A stretch of 14,581 bases of DNA from Thalassiosira profunda (taxonomy: Eukaryota > Bacillariophyta > Thalassiosirophyceae > Thalassiosirales > Thalassiosiraceae), in contig JALLAP010000879.1 in the NCBI GenBank assembly GCA_036939355.1, positions 1 through 14,581 of the forward strand, in the 5' to 3' direction. The translations under genes and the position numbers were made by a program. The notes below the pieces were generated by a model, which was given only the letters and a program-made list of their open reading frames with translations, was not told the DNA's origin and made no database searches. Positions 8,359 to 14,581 of this stretch are shown here, piece after piece (positions within the stretch are counted from its first letter, which is position 1; each line of letters begins with the position of its first letter).

Positions 8359-10430
8359 TCACACCGCCTTGGCCGCCTGCGTCTCTTCCTCCTTCCTTTT
8401 GATCGTCTCGAGCATCGCCGCCATCGCCGCCTCTTCGTATAGCGTTTTCGCGTCCTCTGGCTGCCCGGACTCCGGAGGCGTCTGGCATGCCATGAAGATC
8501 TCTCCGAGGTGTTTGAGGCCGTACGCCCTCCTCTTCCTGGTATCCTTGTCGACGCTTTGGTCGAACAGAACCATCTGGGCCACCTCGTGCAGGGTGGCGG
8601 TGATGTCGACCACCGTCGTCGTCCACATGATGGAGAGGGTGCCAACCACCTGCGCCTCTTCCATCGCCTTTTGCTTCGCCATCCGCTCCTCCTCCGTCTT
8701 CGCGTCGGCCAATTCCTGGGCCATTTTCTGTTGCTGCGTCATCATCTTCACGCCAGCCATCAGGCCGTCGCGCTTCGCTTTGGTGGTCTCTGCGCTCTTC
8801 TCCATTTTGGCGTAGTGGCCCTTTGCCCACTTGGCAATACTGGGCATTCCGATGCCCGAATCCGTGGCTCCCAGAAACTGGTGCGCAGAGAGCGAGTAGA
8901 TTTTGCCGATGAGCAGTACCAGTTCTGTGCCATAACTTGCCTGACTCAGGTCGGTTGCAAGAGATTCCCAGACGGCCTTTGCCGCGTCGTAGTCCTCCTC
9001 GACCCAAATTCGAAGCCGTTCCGCCAGCTTGATTGCCAAACGGGTAACCCGCCGCTGCTGCACCATCCTTGCCTCCTTTGGTCCAATCAGAGGCGAGTCC
9101 GCCACCAAGGCACTCGTGGCCATCGCGAGCCTTCCCACGTAGTCGTCGAATTTGTCGCTTCCGAACAAGAACGCAAACAGGATGGCAGGATCGGGCTGCN
9201 AGCCTTCCCACGTAGTCGTCGAATTTGTCGCTTCCGAACAAGAACGCAAACAGGATGGCAGGATCGGGCTGCGCGGCCTTATCAGCGACATCGGTCCGAT
9301 CCGCAGAGAGTCCCTCCTTTCCCTCGACGTCGTACTTCTTGCGAAGTTCCGGGTCCGACAGCACCTGGTACGCCTCGGCAATGTCCTTGAATTTGTCGGC
9401 CGCCTCCTTGTCGTCTTTGTCGACGCGATCGGGGTGATACTTCCGCGCCAGGATGTAGTATTTGCGTTTGATTTGGGAGGGCTCGGCGTCCGGCGAAACG
9501 TCCAGTGCATCCTACGAAAGCAAAGATGTGTCAGTGCTGGGCCAATGAGAACTCCACATAAGTACGATATCTCGTTGCACTCACATAATACGAAGTATCG
9601 GCCACCTTGGAGGCGGTCACATCTCCCGCGGGCTTAGTGCCCTCCTCCGCCATCTTCTTCGCCTCGCCCAAGATGTCGTCGTCGTCCTCGGGAATGTCGA
9701 GCATCGTCTGCCGCTCCTCGTCCAAATTGGTTAAGATCCACTTCCCCTCGTTGTCGTTCCACCACTTGCCCTTCGTGGGTTCCATGATGGCGCCCGGGGT
9801 GGCGGCGACCCCGCGCACTGGCGAAGTGTACATGATGTGAGCAGTATTGTTTAGATGAGTTTGAGAACAGCGACAGGCCAAATCTATTGAGATTCTCACC
9901 GACTTGGGTGGTGCCCTGGACCACCCCTCCCACCGCGAGGGCCGCGCCTCCGATCGCTCCCACGACGGCTCCTGCGATAGACACACGGAACGGACAACGA
10001 TTATGAGAACACACAGCCCTCGACAACTGCCCCACCCGCTCTCATCACTCACCCCCGACCAATCCAACGGTACCACCGACGATGCCCCCCTGCTTCGCCC
10101 CCACGGCGGTGCCCAGCACCGGGGCGAGGATGACGATGCCCACGGCGCCCACCGCCCCGGCCACGATGTTGCTCACCCCCGACGCGAGGCCGTATCCGAG
10201 GTGCTTCGGGCTGATGCGATGGGATGATGGATGGTTGATGCATGACACGTGAAATATAAACGTTAGCATATCTTGTGTTCATAATGCAATGAATTGCAAA
10301 CGGAACGAACGAGGCGTGGCGCTCACCGGCTGGTATCGAGGATGGCCTGGAGCTGCTCCTTCGCGGCCTGCTGCTCGGCGTCGAGCTCCTCCTTCGTCTT
10401 CTTCTTCGGCTGTTCCTGTTCGTCGGCCAT
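8359..10430 (-). CDS. J-domain (DnaJ) protein with DnaJ-X region and glycine-zipper N-terminus, five exons
   Basis: Hsp40-type co-chaperone predicted to stimulate an Hsp70. Minus-strand exons: 10430-10327 (ATG, MADEQEQPKKKTKEEL), 10210-10053, 9971-9900 (72 nt), 9817-9585 and 9511-8359 (stop TGA). All four introns (10211-10326, 9972-10052, 9818-9899, 9512-9584) start GTGAG and end AG, and phases agree. Residues about 47-113 are a Gly/Ala/Val-rich hydrophobic stretch with GxxxG patterns. GKWWNDNEGKWILTNLDEE follows, then an acidic linker, then the J domain (about 186-253) with the HPD triad at 215-217. The remainder resembles the DnaJ-X region (DPAILFAFLFGSDKFDDYVG, then RMVQQRRVTRLAIKLAERL) and ends in a Glu/Lys/Ala helix. 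The last exon contains a false 73-nt insertion (72-bp repeat plus N at 9200). With it removed the product is 548 residues in one frame; as given, the frame breaks there. Confidence 0.9.
9128..9272. repeat. 72-bp exact duplication flanking N at 9200 (assembly gap artefact)
   Basis: Bases 9128-9199 are repeated exactly at 9201-9272, with the single N at 9200 between them. The duplicated segment encodes part of the J-protein's DnaJ-X region on the minus strand. Removing 73 nt shifts the upstream frame by exactly the amount needed to match the downstream frame, so the second copy is not in the real gene. Confidence 0.93.
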
Positions 10431-10748
10431 TATTGATCGGTGATGCGTGAGGTCGAATGAGTAGAGTGCGCGGCGCTCTGTCGATTAGGGAGGCTCTACG
10501 GGAGGATCTTCTGCCTGTTCGCTCTTTGGCTTATGATTGCGTCGCTCGGTGGTTCTGGGCTGTTCGGTGGAGGTGGTGAAGAGTTGGTCGGCATTCGGCA
10601 TGCACAACTTCAAAGTCTTTCTTCTTTATGTCATCGTGAAGCGTACACTATTCTAGTTTACGCGAAGGGATCCTTTTTGCAGGGAAAGATCCCTACGCTA
10701 CCTCGGCCTCGGCGCTGCCCCCCGCCCTGTCTCCCTTCAGCCCCCACG
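10431..10748. promoter_or_regulatory. Divergent spacer between J-protein and orphan gene
   Basis: This 318-bp interval lies between the J-protein ATG (10430, minus) and the chosen ATG of the orphan gene (10749, plus). The plus frame stays open back to an ATG at 10533, so a 72-residue N-terminal extension is formally possible, but that stretch has no family-like or targeting character. A TTTTTGCAG at about 10673-10681 could be a splice acceptor for a 5' UTR intron. No named promoter motif is visible. Confidence 0.35.
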
Positions 10749-11807
10749 ATGAGCCACAAGCGGACAGCGAGCGATGCAGCGGCCAGCACCAGCCTCGCCC
10801 TCGCCCTCGGCGGCTTGTTCGCCGACGAGCGACACAGCGACCTGGCCGTCCACGTCGGCAGCTTTTGGAGCGGCAAGGATTTCTCCACCTTCGCGCTGGC
10901 GGCTCAGTCCTCCAAGAAAGTTCGCGAGGATGACCACCCGACGATGCTGTTGAAGCGCATTTTGCAATGTCTGGTGGCGCGCTGTGCGGGCTTTCTCGAC
11001 TCCGTCGAAGGTCCGGATTCGATGAAGGCGCTGTTGAAGGACAGGGCGCAAGATGTGTCCGACCGCCTCTCTGCCCCACAAAGTTGCACGAGGCCACTCT
11101 CGGAATGGTGTGCCTTCCTCGACTATTGTGAGACAACGCCCCTGCGTTTGTCAAAGGCGAGGCTCGAGCAGGATGATCCCATCCGTCCCATCTGGATTGT
11201 GGGCGCCGGGAAGTTTTCCCTCCCCGGTGGCGAATCGAACGCCGTTTTGTCCGTCCCGTCGCAGACGTGGCGCCCCGAGCTGATATTCTTGGGCGAGAAA
11301 TGGTTGGTGGATTGCCCAAAAGAGCAACCAATGCTGGACCATTGCTTCTTCATGAATCCCGGGGAGATGGCGGAGAATATTGGGCACACCGCAGCTGTCC
11401 TATCGTGGGATAGCGGCTTCTACCTCGCGAAGATGCACAGAGCAATCGACATCGAAGCGGGGATGCTCGCGTATCACAAATTTCCCGTCGTACGCTCGGT
11501 AGCAGCCCTTGTGGAAGATGGCTGCTACCTCAACTGGCTCAGCAAGTTATTTTGCGAATCAATGATTGGGTGCTACGTTCACGAGGCTCTGAAGAAGTCC
11601 GATCTGAAGTGGATGGCGAAGGGCACCGAGTGGGACAACAATATGTTAACGGCGATTGAGATTGACGATGGATTTATCCCTCAGACGCACATGGAGAAGT
11701 TTGGAGAGAGAATTGTAACACTGATGAACGAGGTGGATAGGTGGTACGACGAAGGAGACGATTCGGTTGGCAGCAGCGGCAGCGGCAGCGGCAGCAGCAA
11801 CAACTAA
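10749..11807 (+). CDS. Orphan protein of unknown function
   Basis: Single-exon gene of 352 residues from the ATG at 10749 (MSHKRTASDAAAS). An in-frame ATG at 10533 would give 424 residues, but the extra part looks like translated leader (Pro/Arg-rich, low similarity to any domain). I do not recognise a family. The protein is soluble-looking, with no signal peptide or clear membrane span, and has many Trp and Cys residues. Segments that look folded include DPIRPIWIVGAGKFSL, WRPELIFLGEKWLVDCP and CYLNWLSKLFCESMIGCYVHE. The C-terminus is acidic, then a Ser/Gly tail encoded by GGC/AGC repeats. The stop at 11807 lies 17 bp from the stop of the convergent acetyltransferase gene. The uninterrupted frame and normal codon composition support a real gene; nothing supports a function. 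Confidence 0.7.
   Translation: MSHKRTASDAAASTSLALALGGLFADERHSDLAVHVGSFWSGKDFSTFALAAQSSKKVREDDHPTMLLKRILQCLVARCAGFLDSVEGPDSMKALLKDRAQDVSDRLSAPQSCTRPLSEWCAFLDYCETTPLRLSKARLEQDDPIRPIWIVGAGKFSLPGGESNAVLSVPSQTWRPELIFLGEKWLVDCPKEQPMLDHCFFMNPGEMAENIGHTAAVLSWDSGFYLAKMHRAIDIEAGMLAYHKFPVVRSVAALVEDGCYLNWLSKLFCESMIGCYVHEALKKSDLKWMAKGTEWDNNMLTAIEIDDGFIPQTHMEKFGERIVTLMNEVDRWYDEGDDSVGSSGSGSGSSNN
11769..11804 (+). repeat. GGC/AGC trinucleotide low-complexity repeat at end of orphan gene
   Basis: Twelve codons, ten alternating GGC and AGC then two AAC, encode the Gly/Ser/Asn tail immediately before the TAA stop. A trinucleotide tract of this kind is prone to length variation without frameshift. Confidence 0.8.
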
Positions 11808-11824
11808 TTGCAGCGCATGAGGGT

Positions 11825-12724
11825 TCATCGCTTTCTTTCCTTTCTCTTCTTCCTGGTTGTTGCAACTCGCTTTCCAAACCCGCCTCCAACGAGGGCAGAA
11901 TTGGTCGATTGTATTGGTGCATCATCTATCAACGGTGGTGACAACTCTTTCATCATGAGCAGCTGGCCGACAGTCCCGGCATTCTCTGCGAGGATATTGG
12001 CATCGATCGTCATGACGTCATGCGTGTCATCGTTTGATCTGCTTGATTGGAGCCGTATCGATATTCGCCCACCGATGAAATCTTCTCCCATCGTATCCAC
12101 GTACCCCCGACGCTCATAAAATCGCCTCGCTCCAACATTGTCATGTTTCACGTGCAGAAATAAGACCCTCGAACCCGTTTCCCGTGCCTCCTTTTCCACG
12201 GCATCCATCAGTTTGGAGCCAATGCCCAACCGCCGATGCGACGAAGCCGCGACGACATCTGTTACGTACAGCGGTCTGAGGGTATCTTCGTCGCCCGTCA
12301 GCGCTCCCCGCATCTCGATGGGGCTCAATTCCGCGGCTCCCACCGCCACATCGTTGCCACCGCCATTTGAAATTCTGGCGAGGAACACCGTCGACCCCTC
12401 TTGGCGTCGCTCCTCGTAAATCTCCGCGGTGGCCAGTCGAAAGCTCGACAGCTTCGGAGCGTTGGGATCGCCGGCCATCCACTCCCGATAGCGCAAGTCG
12501 GCCAAAGCGATAATATCGTCGTTGGCATCGATGGTTGACACGCGAATGCTGTTCGCGACGCTGCTGACATCGGTCTCGCCGAGCTGCAGGGCGGTTGCCC
12601 CCGAGGGCTGTCGATCAGTTTGGTGGCACACATCATGCGATGGCGGTTGCCGGGGAGAAAGCAAGAAGGCCAGCGTCGCCGCGATATGAGAGCTGGTCGC
12701 TATGAGGAGGAAAGCGAGTTGCAT
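11825..12724 (-). CDS. GNAT-family N-acetyltransferase with N-terminal signal peptide
   Basis: Single-exon gene of 299 residues, ATG at 12724. GNAT enzymes transfer acetyl from acetyl-CoA to an amine. Residues 1-20 form a hydrophobic signal peptide ending TLAFLLSP, which loosely fits the diatom plastid A|F cleavage motif; secretory or plastid targeting is inferred. The GNAT fold spans about 59-225: YVTDVVAA (beta 4), the acetyl-CoA pyrophosphate-binding loop RRLGIG (164-169) followed by the helix SKLMDAVEKEA, LFLHV (beta 5) and N196..A..FY203..RGY. A C-terminal extension of about 70 residues lies beyond the usual GNAT end and finishes in a basic RKKRKERKR tail, whose role is unclear. The acceptor could be a protein N-terminus or lysine, as with plastid GNATs of plants, or a small amine; sequence does not decide. 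It shares a divergent spacer with the aldo/keto reductase. Confidence 0.85.
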   Translation of the reverse strand: MQLAFLLIATSSHIAATLAFLLSPRQPPSHDVCHQTDRQPSGATALQLGETDVSSVANSIRVSTIDANDDIIALADLRYREWMAGDPNAPKLSSFRLATAEIYEERRQEGSTVFLARISNGGGNDVAVGAAELSPIEMRGALTGDEDTLRPLYVTDVVAASSHRRLGIGSKLMDAVEKEARETGSRVLFLHVKHDNVGARRFYERRGYVDTMGEDFIGGRISIRLQSSRSNDDTHDVMTIDANILAENAGTVGQLLMMKELSPPLIDDAPIQSTNSALVGGGFGKRVATTRKKRKERKR

Positions 12725-12964
12725 CGTCGTGCCGCTCCCGGCACGCCTCCAGACCCCTCGTGCCCATGCATAGGGGTCGTTGTAGGAGGGCGAGTTGATG
12801 TGGGAGGTCGGCGGCGGCGGGCGAGCAGGCGGGCGGATTTATTTTTTTCGCCCGCCCGCGCCCCGCCCGCCCGGCCGCCGGCCGCCGCCGCGCGCGGCCA
12901 CGCTAGAAGCCCTACCTCCCGCCTCCGGCGCTCACTCCCGGGAGGGCTGGCAGTATCCTCTACC
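12725..12964. promoter_or_regulatory. Very GC-rich divergent spacer between GNAT and aldo/keto reductase genes
   Basis: These 240 bp separate start codons at 12724 (minus) and 12965 (plus). The middle (about 12848-12902) is almost pure C/G with many CpG steps, immediately next to an AT-rich TTTATTTTTTT block (about 12837-12847). This is sharply unlike the neighbouring sequence. Promoter function for both genes is inferred from position. Confidence 0.45.
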
Positions 12965-13898
12965 ATGATTGCCCTACCAACCGGCGGGGCCATCCCGCAG
13001 CTGGCTTTTGGTCTCTACAAGGTCTCCGCCGACGCGGACGGCGAGTCGATTGTCGCGGAGGCGATCAAGGTGCGTGAGAAAAAGTGCACATGATGTGATG
13101 TCTGATGTCTCCTGTGCAATGCGCCTCCTGACGACATCAGATCGTCTGTTTCTCCAGGCCGGGTACCGACACTTCGACACGGCGTCGTATTACGGAAACG
13201 AGCACACCCTGGGAAGGGCGCTGAGGGCAAGCGGCATTGCGCGAGAGGAGTTTTTTGTGACGTCGAAGGTGTGGAACGACGCGCAAAAGGAGGGCCGGGC
13301 AGGAGTGCATAGGAGCGTCCTCCAGAGCATCGCGGCGCTCGACTTTGGGGGCTACATCGACCTGTTTTTAATACACTGGCCGGTGCCGGGGTGCTTCGTC
13401 GAGACGTACAAGGAGCTGGAATTGTTACATCAGGAGGGGAAATTGAGACATTTGGGGCTCAGCAACTTTTCTCCCGCGGAATACGAGGAGCTGATGTCGG
13501 AGGAAAATGATATCACAGTGCCGCCGGTGGTAAACCAATTCGAGGTCTCGCCGTTCATGTATCGACCAAAAGATGTTGCATACTTTCAGCAGAAGGGCGT
13601 GCTGGTGAGCAGCTCGAAATCTTTACATAGAGCGGGAGAGTGCCTGAACAATCCACAACTCGTGGAGATATCGCAACACCACTCGGTGACGCCGGCGCAG
13701 ATCATGCTTCGGTGGGGAATCCAGAAAGATCTCGTGGTTGTGAGCAAGACAGCGACGCCCAAACGGATGGCGGAAAATCGCGCACTGTTTCACTTTGCAT
13801 TGAGCGAGGAAGAAATGAGTGTGCTCGATCGGCTGACGACGGCGGAGGACGTGGCGAAGCGAGAACAGCTGGAGATGGAGAGGAAGCAGCAAATGTAA
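12965..13898 (+). CDS. Aldo/keto reductase, two exons
   Basis: NAD(P)H-dependent reductase of carbonyl compounds, probably cytosolic as no targeting sequence is seen. Exons 12965-13069 ([20 protein letters not shown]...) and 13158-13898 (stop TAA); intron 13070-13157 is phase 0, starts GTGCGT, the only non-GTGAG donor here, and ends TCTCCAG. The product is 281 residues, slightly shorter than the usual 300-320. The catalytic tetrad is present: D42 and Y47 in [15 protein letters not shown]72 in VTSKVW, H108 in LFLIHWP. Later family landmarks are [13 protein letters not shown] and the cofactor-phosphate-binding [15 protein letters not shown]. The C-terminus is a Glu/Lys/Gln-rich helix replacing the usual C-terminal loop that sets substrate specificity, so substrate cannot be predicted. 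The frame is open upstream of the chosen ATG but encodes only Arg/Pro/Ala-rich sequence antisense to the GNAT gene and the GC-rich spacer. Confidence 0.9.
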
Positions 13899-13956
13899 CA
13901 AGGCAAATTGAGATTTGGGCTGGATTTGGAGGCTATGTGCCTGTCAAATGAAGCGG

Positions 13957-14101
13957 AGTACTGCATCAAAGATTGTCTACTTGTCACTGTGATCTCCCCT
14001 TCATCCCTTGCTGCTTCTGTCTGATCGGNAGTACTGCATCAAAGATTGTCTACTTGTCACTGTGATCTCCCCTTCATCCCTTGCTGCTTCTGTCTGATCG
14101 G
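13957..14101. repeat. 72-bp exact duplication flanking N at 14029 (assembly gap artefact)
   Basis: Bases 13957-14028 recur exactly at 14030-14101, separated by the N at 14029. The length equals that of the duplication at 9128-9272. It lies in the convergent 3' region of the reductase and transporter genes; the transporter stop (14074) falls within the second copy, so collapsing it does not alter either protein. Confidence 0.93.
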
Positions 14102-14581
14102 TTGAGTGCAAGCGTTTTCAGGCCGAACCACAGTGTAGACCCGAACAAAATTGCACCCCCTCCTTGCATTGCCAGCCCGACATCCCCAGCAAAATCAGCT
14201 GCCAGGCCAGCACTGATCGCGCCGCACAGATAACCAACATCTCCAGCGGTCCTGAGGAGTGCGATACCCTGCGATCGTCGTGAGTCGTCGACTGCATCGG
14301 AAATGGCTGCGACCTGCGAGCATACTATCAGAGTAAGGTACAGAATAGATGCAAGCAACGTTTCAATTCTCGAAACTCACATGAGATGTAGCGAGGAGAG
14401 TTCCGCCCAGCGACCAAACGCCCAATGTTCCTGCCAGGAGAGGCCAATCGACATCGCTCAAAGTAGCACCACCAGTGTAATATGAGACGATGACTGGAAG
14501 CGACGCCATTGCAAGACTGGTCAAGGTGCCCCCGACGACGATTGCTGGTTTCTTGCCGACCCTGTCTGCAAATCGACCTGC
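14074..14581 (-). CDS. Major facilitator superfamily transporter, C-terminal part, cut by window end
   Basis: Minus-strand gene whose 5' portion lies beyond the window. Visible exons: 14581-14381 (partial) and 14313-14074 (stop TGA). The intron 14314-14380 is 67 nt with GTGAGT donor and CTCGCAG acceptor, phase 0. The first exon begins AGRFADRVGKKPAIVVGG, an MFS signature loop (G-x-x-x-D-R-x-G-[KR]-[KR]), followed by a hydrophobic span and LLAGTLGVWSLGGTLLATSH. The second exon contains RSQGIALLRTAGDVGYLCGAISAGLAADF, typical of the second half of MFS carriers, then a final membrane span (GGGAILFGSTLWFGL) and a short polar tail. About 146 residues are seen of a usual 400-500. The DRxGKK loop resembles bacterial drug/sugar efflux carriers, but the substrate cannot be assigned. 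Confidence 0.82.

Noticed and set aside
10533..10748. Upstream ATG extending the orphan protein by 72 residues
   Set aside because: The extension looks like leader sequence (Pro/Arg-rich, no targeting signal) and the ATG at 10749 begins a more typical N-terminus; transcript data could reverse this.
12620..12964. In-frame upstream extension of the aldo/keto reductase
   Set aside because: It runs antisense to the GNAT start and through the GC-rich spacer, giving only Arg/Pro/Ala-rich sequence; family proteins begin near the ATG at 12965.
1..14581. tRNA, rRNA, intronic snoRNA, CRISPR, transposon or viral genes
   Set aside because: None seen: the few introns I read through show no paired C/D boxes, and there are no spaced repeats or transposase/polymerase motifs. 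I could not run covariance models.

Overview
This window looks like draft nuclear sequence from a centric diatom, most probably a Thalassiosira and most like T. oceanica (inference). Four things point there. Genes contain short spliceosomal introns of 67-196 nt, and nine of the ten I can place begin GTGAG and all end in AG. Two predicted N-termini carry the diatom plastid signature (signal peptide followed by an A|F cleavage motif; AAFAP in the CbbY-like protein, a weaker TLAF in the acetyltransferase). Two neighbouring genes belong to coiled-coil families that I recognise as abundant in Thalassiosira. No tRNA, rRNA, CRISPR array, transposase or viral gene was seen.

Layout: ten protein genes alternate strictly in strand (+ - + - + - + - + -). 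In order: a 5'-truncated TauE/SafE-type membrane exporter (39-1538); a coiled-coil plus leucine-rich-repeat gene with two frame breaks (1663-3186, minus); a coiled-coil protein with a Thalassiosira-type C-terminal module (3371-4447); the EBP1/PA2G4 homologue (4711-6238, minus, three exons); a plastid-targeted CbbY-like HAD phosphatase with a C-terminal tandem-repeat tail (6468-8188, two exons); a five-exon J-domain/DnaJ-X protein (8359-10430, minus); an orphan protein (10749-11807); a GNAT acetyltransferase (11825-12724, minus); an aldo/keto reductase (12965-13898, two exons); and a major-facilitator transporter cut by the window end (14074-14581, minus).

The alternation creates four short divergent spacers (184-318 bp) that must hold both promoters, and five short convergent spacers, one of only 17 bp, so 3' UTRs very probably overlap. 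No operon-like functional pathway links the genes; the shared promoters are the only visible connection.

The most interesting object is the CbbY-like gene. The family removes xylulose-1,5-bisphosphate, a misfire product that inhibits Rubisco. Here the phosphatase carries about 200 extra residues built around five copies of a W-[TS]-G-A-R-[FL]-G motif spaced 40-52 residues apart. Two adjacent 40-codon units differ mostly at synonymous sites. Repeated Trp-containing motifs are the logic of known Rubisco linker proteins, so tethering of this repair enzyme to Rubisco or the pyrenoid is a testable hypothesis.

Two single-N gaps (9200 and 14029) are each flanked by an exact 72-bp direct repeat. These are assembly artefacts: collapsing the one in the J-domain gene restores a single reading frame.
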